Origin: Psychromonas marina
GTDB lineage: Bacteria > Pseudomonadota > Gammaproteobacteria > Enterobacterales > Psychromonadaceae
Direction: 5' to 3'
DNA length: 64,000 nt
Assembly (NCBI RefSeq): GCF_030161115.1
Contig: NZ_BSPQ01000004.1
Coordinates: 124,001 to 188,000, forward strand
A program made the translations under genes and the position numbers. The notes under the pieces were generated by a model. It was not told the DNA's origin. It made no database searches and worked only from the letters and a program-made list of their open reading frames with translations. This document shows, piece by piece, positions 47,394-56,623 of this stretch (the first letter of the stretch is position 1; each line of letters begins with the position of its first letter).

Positions 47394-47420
47394 ACTAACC
47401 ACTAACCACTAACCACTAAT
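47394..47420. repeat. Heptamer tandem repeat running into the oxyR stop codon
   Basis: Three perfect copies of ACTAACC plus a fourth partial ACTAAT. The last unit includes the oxyR stop codon (47416-47418, TAG on the minus strand). Confidence 0.9.
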
Positions 47421-48318
47421 ATTCATCCAATCTTGCTTGTACTGCTTTATTAATTAACTCTGCTAACTGATCAAAACATAGTTGTCTGACACTATTTTTA
47501 CGGCTTAACAAACTGATAGTACGACTTGGGGACGGTGATTTAAAAGGGATGTACTTAACGCCCGATTGATGGCGATTAAGAGGAATCGCGAGTTGGGGCA
47601 ATAACGTTAATCCATTATCTGCACTTATCATGTGACGCAGCGTTTCTAAGCTTGTAGCTTTAAAGCTATTATCTTCGATTGCACCCGCAGCAAAACAAAA
47701 ACCCATTGCTTGATCGCGTAAACAATGCCCGTCTGCAAGCATTAATACATGCTCTCCACTTAATTCATGTAAATCGACTTCACGCTGTGTAGACCACTCA
47801 TGCTGATCTGATAACGCTAATTCTAAGGGTTCTTCATATAAATTAACTTTCTTAAATGATTCCATTCCAGGTAGTAGTGCTAACATTAAGCAATCAAGAT
47901 CTCCCTCTTCTAACTGTTTAAGTAATATGTGGGTTTGATTCTCATGAAGATATAGCTCCAAATCAGGAAAGGCTTCCTTGATTGCTGGAATTATAACGGG
48001 TAACAAATAGGGAGCAACTGTTGGGATTAAACCAATGTGTAAAGTACCTTGCATCGGTTCATTATGACTTTTTGCAATTTCTTTGAGGGATTTAGCTTCG
48101 AGTAAAATAGTCTTAGCTTTAGCCACTATCTCTAGACCTGCCTGAGTAAAGATAACCTTTCTAGATGAACGCTCCATTAACTGTACATTTAGTTCATCTT
48201 CTAGTTTACGAATTTGACCACTTAAGGTTGGTTGACTAACAAAACATTTTTCTGCCGCTTTACGGAAATGTTTTAACTCCTCAAGTGCAATCAAATATTC
48301 TAAATCTCTAAAATTCAT
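47416..48318 (-). CDS. oxyR: Peroxide-sensing LysR-type regulator OxyR
   Basis: A 300-aa activator of peroxide defence genes. The N-terminal helix-turn-helix (residues 1-60) is followed by the sensing domain, with the redox cysteines exactly at C199 and C208 in ADGHCLRDQAMGFCFAAG, as in E. coli OxyR. The DNA-binding start MNFRDLEYLIALEELKHFRKAAEKC is also typical. It diverges from a membrane-protein gene over 84 bp, so OxyR may bind there. Its stop codon lies in a heptamer repeat. Confidence 0.95.
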   Translation of the reverse strand: MNFRDLEYLIALEELKHFRKAAEKCFVSQPTLSGQIRKLEDELNVQLMERSSRKVIFTQAGLEIVAKAKTILLEAKSLKEIAKSHNEPMQGTLHIGLIPTVAPYLLPVIIPAIKEAFPDLELYLHENQTHILLKQLEEGDLDCLMLALLPGMESFKKVNLYEEPLELALSDQHEWSTQREVDLHELSGEHVLMLADGHCLRDQAMGFCFAAGAIEDNSFKATSLETLRHMISADNGLTLLPQLAIPLNRHQSGVKYIPFKSPSPSRTISLLSRKNSVRQLCFDQLAELINKAVQARLDEY

Positions 48319-48402
48319 ATTAATTTTCCCGTATTTAAATACACTGGCATACCTTTTGCTTTATATGCGTCGTGACAACAATTTTTTGGCAAGGAGCTTA
48401 TT

Positions 48403-48996
48403 ATGATGCAATTATTTCAACGTGTAAAAGATCAGCAAAGTATTACACTGACAATGGCTTGGATGTGCATCGCTTGTGCATCGCTATTGATTGCACCACC
48501 TTCTGTAGCACAATTTTCTGATGCGGTTAGTTGGTCAGACAGTTATACCCCTTATATTTTTACATTAACACTATTAACAGGCTCTTTCTTAATTGCGCGT
48601 GCCGTTATTTGGCTTTTCAGTTATTTAAAAACCGAAGTTTGTAAACGAAAAGAGTGCACAAGTCGTAGCTTGATGATCCGTCGTTTAGACTTTCAAGAAA
48701 AAGCAGTATTACGTGAGTTTATTATCCAACAAAAAAATGTGTTAGCACTGCCAATGCGTGAACTAGCCGTTAGTAACCTACTTAAGTCAGGTGTATTGGT
48801 ACCTGCATTTGAGACCCAAGAGATCAAAGGCAGTGGGCGTATTATTAAACTATCTATCGCGGTTGATGCTCGTGAATTATTAACCTATCGTGTACTTGGT
48901 TTACCTGCCGGTAAATTGACGGAAGAACAAGCTAATCAGCTTAAAGCTGCGAGACCAGATTATGCGCGTAGTAATTACATTGCGTTGCGAGATTAA
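48403..48996 (+). CDS. Two-helix membrane protein, possible SieB (superinfection exclusion B)-like family
   Basis: A 197-aa inner-membrane protein: hydrophobic helices about 17-35 and 52-72, then a cytoplasmic domain of 120 residues (LDFQEKAVLREFIIQQKNVLALPMRELAVSNLLKSGVLVPA). This layout and the EKAVLREF block recall the SieB superinfection-exclusion family, but the match is by memory and the role of chromosomal members is not established. AAGGAG precedes the ATG. It is divergent from oxyR and ends at a hairpin terminator. Confidence 0.5.
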   Translation: MMQLFQRVKDQQSITLTMAWMCIACASLLIAPPSVAQFSDAVSWSDSYTPYIFTLTLLTGSFLIARAVIWLFSYLKTEVCKRKECTSRSLMIRRLDFQEKAVLREFIIQQKNVLALPMRELAVSNLLKSGVLVPAFETQEIKGSGRIIKLSIAVDARELLTYRVLGLPAGKLTEEQANQLKAARPDYARSNYIALRD

Positions 48997-49051
48997 ATTA
49001 AATCCAGACAGCTTTCTATCTTGTTAATATCAACAGTTAACATGTTTAACG

Positions 49052-49075
49052 AAAGAGGCGCTTTGCCTCTTTTCT
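49052..49075 (+). terminator. Terminator after the SieB-like gene
   Basis: AAAGAGGC-GCTTT-GCCTCTTT followed by TTC. A perfect 8-bp stem with a short T-tract. Confidence 0.7.
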
Positions 49076-49122
49076 GATCTGCTTTATAATAGCTATTTTG
49101 AACATTTTATTTGAGAGTTATT

Positions 49123-49815
49123 ATGTCCCCTGAACGCTTTGCTCGTATTACTAGCATGCTAGAACATCGCCAACCTGAATTAACCGTTTTATTAGAGCGA
49201 GTTCATAAACCGCATAACCTCGCAGCTATTGTTCGCACTGCTGACGCTGTTGGCGTAAGTGATGTGCATGCAACTTGGGAAGATAAAGCGATGCGTCTTG
49301 CTGGCAATAAAAGTGCGACAGGAAGTCAAAACTGGGTAAATGTTCATTCTCACGAAACAACTGCTGAGGCAATACAGGCATTACGTGATCAAGGCATGCA
49401 GATAATTGCGACTAATCTGTCTGACAACGCAATAGATTTTCGAGAAGTTGATTATACTAAGCCAACGGCTATTTTATTAGGCCAAGAAAAAACGGGCATA
49501 AGTGATGAGGCGCTAGAGCTTGCTGATCAAGACGTTATTATTCCAATGGTAGGTATGTGTCAATCTTTAAACGTCTCTGTTGCCTCTGCTTTAATATTGT
49601 ATGAAGCGCAGCGTCAGCGTGAGCAAGCTGGAATGTATAAGGGCGAATGTCGATTAGCAGCACAAGAGTCTCACCGTATCCTGTTTGAAGGTGGTCATCC
49701 TATTTTCACTAAATTGTGCAAAGAGAAGAAGTTACCTTATCCACCACTTGATGATGAGGGGCAAATTGATGCTTCTGATGACTGGTGGGAAGCGATTCGT
49801 TCTACTAAAAAATAG
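49123..49815 (+). CDS. trmH: tRNA (guanosine-18-2'-O)-methyltransferase
   Basis: Methylates the ribose of G18 in tRNA using SAM. The start is the ATG at 49123 (MSPERFARITSMLEHRQPELTVLLERVHKPHNL), which aligns with E. coli TrmH; an in-frame TTG at 49111 would add 4 residues. SPOUT-fold motifs are seen: HKPHNLAAIVRTADAVG, ILLGQEKTGISDEALELAD and VGMCQSLNVSVASALILYEAQRQR (the trefoil-knot SAM site). 230 aa. It precedes the DUF2868/DUF3482 pair by 10 bp. Confidence 0.95.
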   Translation: MSPERFARITSMLEHRQPELTVLLERVHKPHNLAAIVRTADAVGVSDVHATWEDKAMRLAGNKSATGSQNWVNVHSHETTAEAIQALRDQGMQIIATNLSDNAIDFREVDYTKPTAILLGQEKTGISDEALELADQDVIIPMVGMCQSLNVSVASALILYEAQRQREQAGMYKGECRLAAQESHRILFEGGHPIFTKLCKEKKLPYPPLDDEGQIDASDDWWEAIRSTKK

Positions 49816-49825
49816 GAAATTTTGA

Positions 49826-51256
49826 TTGAGCCAATTTGAGTCTCGTCTATTAGTTGAGGGGGTGCGCGCGATTGAGGGCGCATCACCTAATCAACCTACC
49901 CAGTTTATAAAAAGCAAAAATAAAAGCTTTGAAGCTCTGCTATTTGAACGCGCAGAAGAGCTTGATATCACCCTGCAGCTAACACCTCTTTTTAAGCACT
50001 TTCAAAAGCTTACTAAAAACTTATATAGTTTATTTGCTTTCCTATTATTTATTCTTGGTGGATTAGCAGTGAAGAAAATGTTGTTTACTGAGCAACTGAC
50101 TTCAGTTAACTTCTTTTGGGCCTTTGCGCTGTTTTTTATCCCTAATCTATTAATGTTTTGTGCTTGGATAGCGCTATTTTTGAAGCCTAGTGTTTTAGAA
50201 AATAGTAGTTTAAGTAAATTCAGTTTATCGCTGCTTAAATTGTTTGAGCGAAAATTCAATAAACAACAACTTAAACGTCCTGGCTACTGGTCGTTATTTA
50301 GTTGTTATTTTGAACTGCACTTTTCAAAAAATTTAGGGCGCTATCAATTATCTAAATTAACCCATCTGTTGTGGTTAAGCTATTTTACTGGCGCGACCTT
50401 AATGTCTGTGGTGATGCTTGCTACTCATCAGGTTGATTTTGTATGGCAGACCAGTATCTTATCTTCTGATTCCTTTCAATCGCTTACTCAATTACTGGCT
50501 TATTTTCCACAACAGATTGGCTTTACTGTGCCCAATATTGAACAGATCCAGCAAAGCCATGTAGGCACTGAAAATTTATTTGATCCTGAAAGTAGACGAC
50601 TAGCTTGGTCAAGTCTACTTATTAGCAGCTTGTTACTATATGGCATAATACCGCGTTTAATATTATTGGTGGCGATGTCCTACCAATCAAAACGGGCGAT
50701 GAAAAAGTACTCTTTAGATCTGAGTCTTCCCTATTATGTGCAGTTAAGACAGCGATTAAAACCGAACAAAACTACCTTAGGCATTCAAGATGCAGATGAT
50801 GAAGATAATTTTATAACCGAAGCTAATGATAGTCACTACCAGCATCGGCACAGAGAACATCTACCAAGAGACTATTATCCAGCAGCGATTGAGTTATCAA
50901 GTCAGCAGTTGTCTCTTGCTCAGCTGCATTTACAAGATAATGATCCCGATGCTGTGATTAATATTATCAATGCATGCGAGCACTCAACACAGCAGTTGTT
51001 GCTTTCAGAGATAGGGCAAACGAGTTGTAATGAAATTGCTCTGTATGTTGCATTAAGGCGTGTTCCAGATAGGGGCCTAAAACGTTTTGTAAGTCAGTTA
51101 ATATCGCTGACAGATAAGCCGTTGTATCTGTTTCTTATTGTCGAAAATAGCACGGCGACTCAGCGTGATAATGATTGGTATCAGTTTGCTGATAGCGTTG
51201 GTATTGAGTTGGATAATATTGTACATATTGAGGTTAAAGGGGATAACAATGAGTGA
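49826..51256 (+). CDS. DUF2868-family membrane protein
   Basis: A 476-aa inner-membrane protein starting at TTG 49826, with TAGGAAA as the ribosome site. Four hydrophobic segments (about 67-87, 96-118, 184-203 and 265-290) and a cytoplasmic C-terminal domain that ends in a Rossmann-like stretch. It is recognised as DUF2868. Its last 8 bases overlap the next gene, a GTPase with which this family is normally paired. Function unknown; membrane-associated signalling with the GTPase is inferred. Confidence 0.75.
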   Translation: MSQFESRLLVEGVRAIEGASPNQPTQFIKSKNKSFEALLFERAEELDITLQLTPLFKHFQKLTKNLYSLFAFLLFILGGLAVKKMLFTEQLTSVNFFWAFALFFIPNLLMFCAWIALFLKPSVLENSSLSKFSLSLLKLFERKFNKQQLKRPGYWSLFSCYFELHFSKNLGRYQLSKLTHLLWLSYFTGATLMSVVMLATHQVDFVWQTSILSSDSFQSLTQLLAYFPQQIGFTVPNIEQIQQSHVGTENLFDPESRRLAWSSLLISSLLLYGIIPRLILLVAMSYQSKRAMKKYSLDLSLPYYVQLRQRLKPNKTTLGIQDADDEDNFITEANDSHYQHRHREHLPRDYYPAAIELSSQQLSLAQLHLQDNDPDAVINIINACEHSTQQLLLSEIGQTSCNEIALYVALRRVPDRGLKRFVSQLISLTDKPLYLFLIVENSTATQRDNDWYQFADSVGIELDNIVHIEVKGDNNE

Positions 51257-52616
51257 TCTTTCGGTTGCTGTTGTGGGTCATGCCAACGCGGGTAAAACCT
51301 CTTTAATGCGTACTTTATTACGTGATAGTGAGTTTGGTGAAGTGGCAGATCAAGCCGGCACTACTCGACATGTAGAGGGGGGCGCTTTATTAATCGATGA
51401 AAGTAAACGTTTATCGCTATTTGATACTCCAGGCTTGGAAGACTCCATCGCACTATTGCATATCTTAAATAGCGATGTTGAACATAAACATAATGATGGT
51501 ATTGAGCGTCTGCATGATTTTTTGAATAACCTTGCGGATTACCCAGAGTTACAGCAAGAAGCAAAAGTCTTACGTGCTTTGCTTAATAACGATCTTATAT
51601 GTTATGTGATTGATCTACGAGAACCTATTTTAGGTAAATATCTCGATGAACTGAAGATATTAAGTTATGCCGCTAAACCGGTTATTCCCGTGCTTAATTT
51701 TACTGAGCAGGGCGGAGAAAATATTGAACCATGGAAAAGACAGTTAGCTCGTCTCAATTTTCATGCTTATGTCGCCTTTGATAATGTCCATTTTAAATTC
51801 TCCGATGAATTAAAAATCTACCAAAAAATGCAAACTCTTTTAGCGGATAAAGAGCAATTATTAGCTGAACTGATTGCCCTGCGTGAGTCACAGTGGGTAG
51901 AGACCTTTAATAGTGCTAAACAGTTGGTTGCTAATCTATTTATAGAAGCAGCTTGTGTTCGTTATGAAGCTGATAATAGCGAATCAGCAATTGCTACTCA
52001 GACTCAGTTATTACAACAATCGGTACGCCGAGCAGAAAGCCAGTGTGTTAAGCAGCTTTTACAGCTATACCAATTCCGACAAAGTGATTTACACAATGAA
52101 GCGTTACCGGTGCAGCAGGGCGAGTGGGAGTTAGATCTGTTTTCCAGTGAAAATTTACAAGAGTTTGGCATTTCACTGGGTGGCAATATTGCCAAGGGCG
52201 CCGGTATTGGCGTTGCGGTTGATGTTGCGGTTGGTGGTATTACGTTAGGCGCAGCTGCTTTAAGTGGTGGTGTTGTGGGGGCGTTGTGGAGTGTTAAACA
52301 ACGTTACTATGATGAGATACAAGCAAAAATAAAAGGTAAGCGCTACCTGTGTGTTGATGATGCTACATTACAAGTATTATGGTTAAGACAACTTAAGCTT
52401 TTAGGGACTTTACAGCAACGTGGGCATGCTAGCTTTGATAAAATTGCATTGCACAGTAACCTAAAAATAACGGCTGATAATTTACCCAAAAAGTGGAGCA
52501 GTCATCTGCGTAAATTACACTCTTATCCACAATGGTCATCGCTTAATAAAGGTATTAAAACGGTAACTGCCAATAAAAGAGACCTTTTTATCGCGGAATT
52601 AGTGAGTGAAATGTAA
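51249..52616 (+). CDS. DUF3482-family GTPase
   Basis: A 455-aa GTP-binding protein. I choose the ATG at 51249 (MSDLSVAVVGHANAGKTSLMR), since a longer in-frame start at 51138 would run far inside the upstream gene. P-loop GHANAGKTS at 9-17, switch I/G2 region around TTRHVEG, G3 DTPGLED and G4-like VLNFTEQGG. A C-terminal region has a hydrophobic GISLGGNIAKGAGIGVAVDVAVGGITLGAAALSGGVVGAL segment suited to membrane contact. Translation is coupled to the DUF2868 gene by an 8-base overlap. Cellular role unknown. Confidence 0.8.
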   Translation: MSDLSVAVVGHANAGKTSLMRTLLRDSEFGEVADQAGTTRHVEGGALLIDESKRLSLFDTPGLEDSIALLHILNSDVEHKHNDGIERLHDFLNNLADYPELQQEAKVLRALLNNDLICYVIDLREPILGKYLDELKILSYAAKPVIPVLNFTEQGGENIEPWKRQLARLNFHAYVAFDNVHFKFSDELKIYQKMQTLLADKEQLLAELIALRESQWVETFNSAKQLVANLFIEAACVRYEADNSESAIATQTQLLQQSVRRAESQCVKQLLQLYQFRQSDLHNEALPVQQGEWELDLFSSENLQEFGISLGGNIAKGAGIGVAVDVAVGGITLGAAALSGGVVGALWSVKQRYYDEIQAKIKGKRYLCVDDATLQVLWLRQLKLLGTLQQRGHASFDKIALHSNLKITADNLPKKWSSHLRKLHSYPQWSSLNKGIKTVTANKRDLFIAELVSEM

Positions 52617-52770
52617 GGTATATCATACCCAATTATTATTTTTTTTAACCATCTGACTGTTTCTATCTTTAGTAAAATAAAGTACTCATATTACCCATGT
52701 GTATAATTTTATTTCAATATTCCCAATTGCTGAATCTTTAATGTTGCCACTCTCCTTGCAAGTTAATGCT

Positions 52771-52784
52771 TGAAAGCGCTTGCA
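52771..52784. promoter_or_regulatory. LacI-family-like operator
   Basis: TGAAAGCGCTTGCA has the central CG and partial symmetry typical of LacI/GalR-family sites. It lies some 260 bp before oppA. The regulator is not in the window. Confidence 0.4.
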
Positions 52785-52795
52785 TTTTTAAGCAT

Positions 52796-52821
52796 CACAA
52801 ATGAATGTTCATTCATTTGTG
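52796..52821. promoter_or_regulatory. 12-bp perfect inverted repeat, TetR-type operator candidate
   Basis: CACAAATGAATG and CATTCATTTGTG separated by TT. The core TGAATGTTCATTCA resembles TetR-family sites. It lies 12 bp beyond the LacI-like site and 223 bp ahead of oppA. No cognate regulator is nearby. Confidence 0.55.
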
Positions 52822-53044
52822 TCGGTTTTTAGCTACATCTCTTTTTCATATGTAGCGGCTAAATATTTTGCCTTTTGCAATTTTTATCGCTTATGTGTTT
52901 AATTTTCAGACTGAATTATCTCTCTAAATATTAATATATGTCATTTATTGATCGAATATTCAGCGAACAGTTTGATTTTTGTTGCTATAAAAGATTATTT
53001 TTTACATGCTAGTTATACGGACTAAATATTATAAGGACATAATT

Positions 53045-54673
53045 ATGCAATTCAAAAGATCACTATTAAGCACCGCATTATTGGCAACAACTTTAATCGG
53101 CGCAAGTTTTGCTGCACAAGCAGCCGTTGTACCAGAAGGCGTTAAATTAGCTGCAAAGCAAGAGCTTGTTCGTGGTAACGGTACAGAAGTAGCTTCTCTT
53201 GACCCACATAAAACAGAAGGTGTGCCAGAGTCTCACGTTATTCGCGATCTTTTAGAAGGTTTAGTGAATCAAGATGCTGACGGTAAAACAATTCCTGGTG
53301 TTGCTGAGTCTTGGACAACAGCCGATAACAAAACTTTCACTTTCAATCTTCGTAAAGATGCTAAATGGTCAAATGGTGACCCTGTAACAGCACATGATTT
53401 TGTTTATAGCTTCCAACGTGCCGTTGATCCAAATACAGCATCACCATATTCGTGGTACCTTGAAATGACGACAATGCAAAATGCATCGGACATCATTGCA
53501 GGAAAAAAAGACAAATCAACATTAGGCGTAAAAGCAGTTGATGATTATACCTTCGAAGTGTCATTAGAAAGTGCAGTACCTTATTTTGTAATGATGATGG
53601 GTCACACAACCGTAAAACCTGTACATAAAGCAACGGTAGAAAAATTTGGTGATAAATGGACTAAGCCTGAAAACTTTGTCGGTAATGGCGCATTTGTTGT
53701 AAACAATTGGGTTGTTAATGAACGCATTGAATTAGTGCCAAATACACAATATTGGGATAATGCTAATACGGTATTAACTAAAGTGACTTTCTTACCAATC
53801 GAAAACCAAGTCGCAGAGATGAACCGTTTCCTTTCTGGTGAAATCGATATTACCAATGAATTACCTAATGAACATTTCAGACGCCTACAAAAAGAGCATC
53901 CAGAATCTTTAGCGATTAAAGGTAACTTATGTACTTACTACTACAACTTTAATACACATAAAGCGCCTTTCGATGACGTGCGTGTTCGTAAAGCTATCTC
54001 TTATGCAATCGACCGCGATATCGTGGCAAATGCTATTTTAGGTCAAGGTCAAAAACCTGCTTACTTCCTTACACCTGAAATTGTAGCGGGCTTCAGCCCT
54101 GAACTACCTGCTTACGGCAAACTTTCTCAAAAAGAGCGTATTGCTAAAGCAAAACAACTATTAGAAGAAGCTGGTTACAACAAAGCTAACCCTCTTAAGT
54201 TTACACTTCTGTACAACACCAGTGAAAACCATAAAAAAATCGCCGTTGCGATTGGTTCAATGTGGAAGAAAAGCTTAGGTGTTGAAGTTGTACTTGAAAA
54301 CCAAGAGTGGAAAACGTACCTAGAAACGAAAAAACAGGGTGATTTTGAAGCAGCACGTGCAGGTTGGTGTGGTGACTACAATGAAGCTTCTACGTTCACT
54401 TCGTTAATGGAAGGTAAAAATACGACTGGTGGTATTCATTACAAAAGCGCTGCTTACGATAAGTTAGTGAAAGATGCAGTTGAAACAACAGATGACGCTC
54501 AGCGTGAAAAATTGTATTACGCACAGGAGCAATTACTTGCGGACGATATGCCACTAGCGCCTATCTACCAATATGTAACAGCGCGTCTGCTTAACCCTGC
54601 AGTTGGTGGTTATGCTGAAAATAATGCTGAAGATAAACTCTACTCGAAAGATATGTACATCATTCAGAAGTAG
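53045..54673 (+). CDS. oppA: Oligopeptide-binding protein OppA
   Basis: The periplasmic receptor of the oligopeptide ABC importer, 542 aa. I choose the ATG at 53045 (MQFKRSLLSTALLATTLIGASFAAQA), preceded by AAGGAC; a start at 53006 would add 13 residues before the signal peptide. Signal cleavage is near residue 26. The family 5 binding-protein blocks SLDPHKTEGVPESHVIRDLLEGLV, TFNLRKDAKWSNGDPVTAHDFVYSF and the RAGWCGDYNEA region are present. First gene of oppABCDF; a hairpin after it probably stabilises its mRNA. Confidence 0.96.
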   Translation: MQFKRSLLSTALLATTLIGASFAAQAAVVPEGVKLAAKQELVRGNGTEVASLDPHKTEGVPESHVIRDLLEGLVNQDADGKTIPGVAESWTTADNKTFTFNLRKDAKWSNGDPVTAHDFVYSFQRAVDPNTASPYSWYLEMTTMQNASDIIAGKKDKSTLGVKAVDDYTFEVSLESAVPYFVMMMGHTTVKPVHKATVEKFGDKWTKPENFVGNGAFVVNNWVVNERIELVPNTQYWDNANTVLTKVTFLPIENQVAEMNRFLSGEIDITNELPNEHFRRLQKEHPESLAIKGNLCTYYYNFNTHKAPFDDVRVRKAISYAIDRDIVANAILGQGQKPAYFLTPEIVAGFSPELPAYGKLSQKERIAKAKQLLEEAGYNKANPLKFTLLYNTSENHKKIAVAIGSMWKKSLGVEVVLENQEWKTYLETKKQGDFEAARAGWCGDYNEASTFTSLMEGKNTTGGIHYKSAAYDKLVKDAVETTDDAQREKLYYAQEQLLADDMPLAPIYQYVTARLLNPAVGGYAENNAEDKLYSKDMYIIQK

Positions 54674-54710
54674 TTCCTTTCTTCATTATTAATTATTGAC
54701 GATATCCTTT

Positions 54711-54738
54711 TTTAGCAAGCTAATACTCGCTTGCTAAA
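54711..54738 (+). other. Hairpin between oppA and oppB
   Basis: A perfect 10-bp stem TTTAGCAAGC / GCTTGCTAAA with an 8-base loop. No T-tract follows, so it looks like an RNA-stabilising or processing hairpin that would raise oppA over oppBCDF. Confidence 0.65.
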
Positions 54739-54778
54739 TAGGGTATTGCCAAAATAGCTACCTTACACTGAGTCTACT

Positions 54779-55699
54779 ATGTTTAAATTTATCCTTAAGC
54801 GGATATTAGAAGCGATTCCAACGATGCTTATTCTAATAACCGTGTCATTCTTTTTAATGCGTTTTGCACCCGGCAGTCCTTTCTCTAGCGAACGTACCTT
54901 ACCCCCTCAAGTGATGGCGAACATCAATGCTAAATATGGTTTAGATAAACCGGTGTTTGATCAATACACAACTTATCTAACTAATGTGTTACAGGGCGAT
55001 TTAGGACCCTCTTTTAAATATAAAGATTTTACAGTTAATGAGCTCGTTGTGAGTGCATTGCCTGTTTCAGCAAAAATTGGTGCACTGGCATTTATTTTTG
55101 CGGTTGTATTTGGTGTCTCTGTGGGGACTCTCGCTGCGTTACGGCAAAATAGTTGGTTAGATTATGCTGTTATGTCCACCGCCATGTTGGGCATTGTGAT
55201 GCCCTCATTTGTACTTGCACCAGTATTAATTTATATATTCTCAATCGGTTTAGGATGGTTTCCTGCCGGCGGGTGGTTAGATGGTTCGTTGCAATATATG
55301 GTTCTGCCTGTATTAGGTATGGCAATGATGTATGTCGCTACTTTTGCTCGTATTACCCGTGGTAGCATGATTGAAGTATTAAACAGTAACTTTATTCGTA
55401 CTGCACGTGCGAAAGGCCTTAGCTACAGTTATATCGTTGTTAAACATGCGCTTAAGCCTGCTATGTTGCCAGTTATCTCCTATATGGGACCTGCATTCGT
55501 GGGTATTATTACCGGCTCGGTAGTGATTGAAACCATCTTTGGTTTACCAGGAATTGGTAAGCTATTTGTTAATGCAGCCTTCAATCGTGATTACTCATTA
55601 GTAATGGGCGTGACCATTTTAATTGGTTTCTTATTTATTCTCTTCAATGCCATTGTAGATATTCTGCTAGCGTATGTTGATCCTAAAATTCGCTATTAA
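54779..55699 (+). CDS. oppB: Oligopeptide transporter permease OppB
   Basis: A 306-aa inner-membrane permease with six helices, starting MFKFILKRILEAIPTMLILITVSFFLMRFAPGSPF. It carries the ABC-permease coupling loop ARAKGLSYSYIVVKHALKPAMLPVIS and the family end GVTILIGFLFILFNAIVDILLAYVDPKIRY. Pairs with OppC. Confidence 0.96.
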   Translation: MFKFILKRILEAIPTMLILITVSFFLMRFAPGSPFSSERTLPPQVMANINAKYGLDKPVFDQYTTYLTNVLQGDLGPSFKYKDFTVNELVVSALPVSAKIGALAFIFAVVFGVSVGTLAALRQNSWLDYAVMSTAMLGIVMPSFVLAPVLIYIFSIGLGWFPAGGWLDGSLQYMVLPVLGMAMMYVATFARITRGSMIEVLNSNFIRTARAKGLSYSYIVVKHALKPAMLPVISYMGPAFVGIITGSVVIETIFGLPGIGKLFVNAAFNRDYSLVMGVTILIGFLFILFNAIVDILLAYVDPKIRY

Positions 55700-55710
55700 G
55701 GACGGAACCT

Positions 55711-56613
55711 ATGATAACTAAAAAAGAAAATATAGACGCGCTTGAGAAATTCTCAGAAAACCTGGAAATTGAAGGGCGTAGTTTATGGCAAGACGCACGT
55801 ATGCGTTTTATGCGTAACAAAGCGGCAATGGTGAGCCTGGTCATATTAGTATTAATTACTCTGTCAGTGATTATTGCTCCCCTATTAAGTCAATATGCGT
55901 TTGATGATACCGATTGGTATGCGATGCATGCTGCACCATCAGCAGAACACCTGTTTGGTACCGATAGTTTAGGCCGTGACCTATTCGTGCGTACTTTACT
56001 AGGCGGACAAATCTCATTGATGGTAGGTGTATTAGGCGCGTTAGTCGCGGTGGTAATTGGTACCGTATATGGCGCAACCTCTGGTTTTATTGGCGGACGT
56101 GTTGACCGCATGATGATGCGTATCTTAGAGATTTTATACTCGATCCCATTCATGTTCTTAGTGATTGTATTGGTGACCTTTTTTGGTCGAAACATCTATC
56201 TTATTTTTATTGCGATTGGTGCCATTGCTTGGCTGGATATGGCGCGCATTGTGCGCGGACAAACATTAAGTTTGCGTAACAAAGAGTTTATTGAAGCAGC
56301 GCATGTATCGGGTGTTAGCCAATGGAATATTATTCGTCGTCATATTATCCCTAATGTATTAGGCATTGTGGCAGTGTATTCAACGCTATTAGTGCCAAGC
56401 ATGATTTTAACGGAATCATTCCTTAGCTTCTTAGGATTAGGTGTACAAGAGCCGATGACTAGTTGGGGCGCGTTGTTGCAAGAGGGCGCACAAACGATGG
56501 AGATCGCGATATGGCAACTTTCATTTCCTGCCGCTTTCATGGTTGTGACGCTATTTTGTTTTAATTATATTGGTGACGGTCTGCGTGATGCGTTAGATCC
56601 AAAAGATAGATAA
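55711..56613 (+). CDS. oppC: Oligopeptide transporter permease OppC
   Basis: A 300-aa permease partner of OppB, with a longer cytoplasmic N-terminus ([19 protein letters not shown]), the [15 protein letters not shown] block and the EAA-type coupling loop [24 protein letters not shown]. It follows oppB by 11 bp. Confidence 0.96.
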   Translation: MITKKENIDALEKFSENLEIEGRSLWQDARMRFMRNKAAMVSLVILVLITLSVIIAPLLSQYAFDDTDWYAMHAAPSAEHLFGTDSLGRDLFVRTLLGGQISLMVGVLGALVAVVIGTVYGATSGFIGGRVDRMMMRILEILYSIPFMFLVIVLVTFFGRNIYLIFIAIGAIAWLDMARIVRGQTLSLRNKEFIEAAHVSGVSQWNIIRRHIIPNVLGIVAVYSTLLVPSMILTESFLSFLGLGVQEPMTSWGALLQEGAQTMEIAIWQLSFPAAFMVVTLFCFNYIGDGLRDALDPKDR

Positions 56614-56623
56614 GGGACTAACG

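Larger units (their letters stand above)
52617..53044. other. oppA upstream regulatory region
   Basis: About 430 bases. It starts with a weak hairpin (GGTAT-ATC-ATACC then T-rich) that may end the GTPase transcript. It then holds two operator-like palindromes at 52771-52784 and 52796-52821 and ends with the oppA promoter and ribosome site. No coding sequence was seen. Confidence 0.5.

Noticed and set aside
51138-51248. Long N-terminal hydrophobic extension of the GTPase
   Set aside because: It lies wholly inside the upstream gene in another frame; the ATG at 51249 begins at the P-loop strand as expected.
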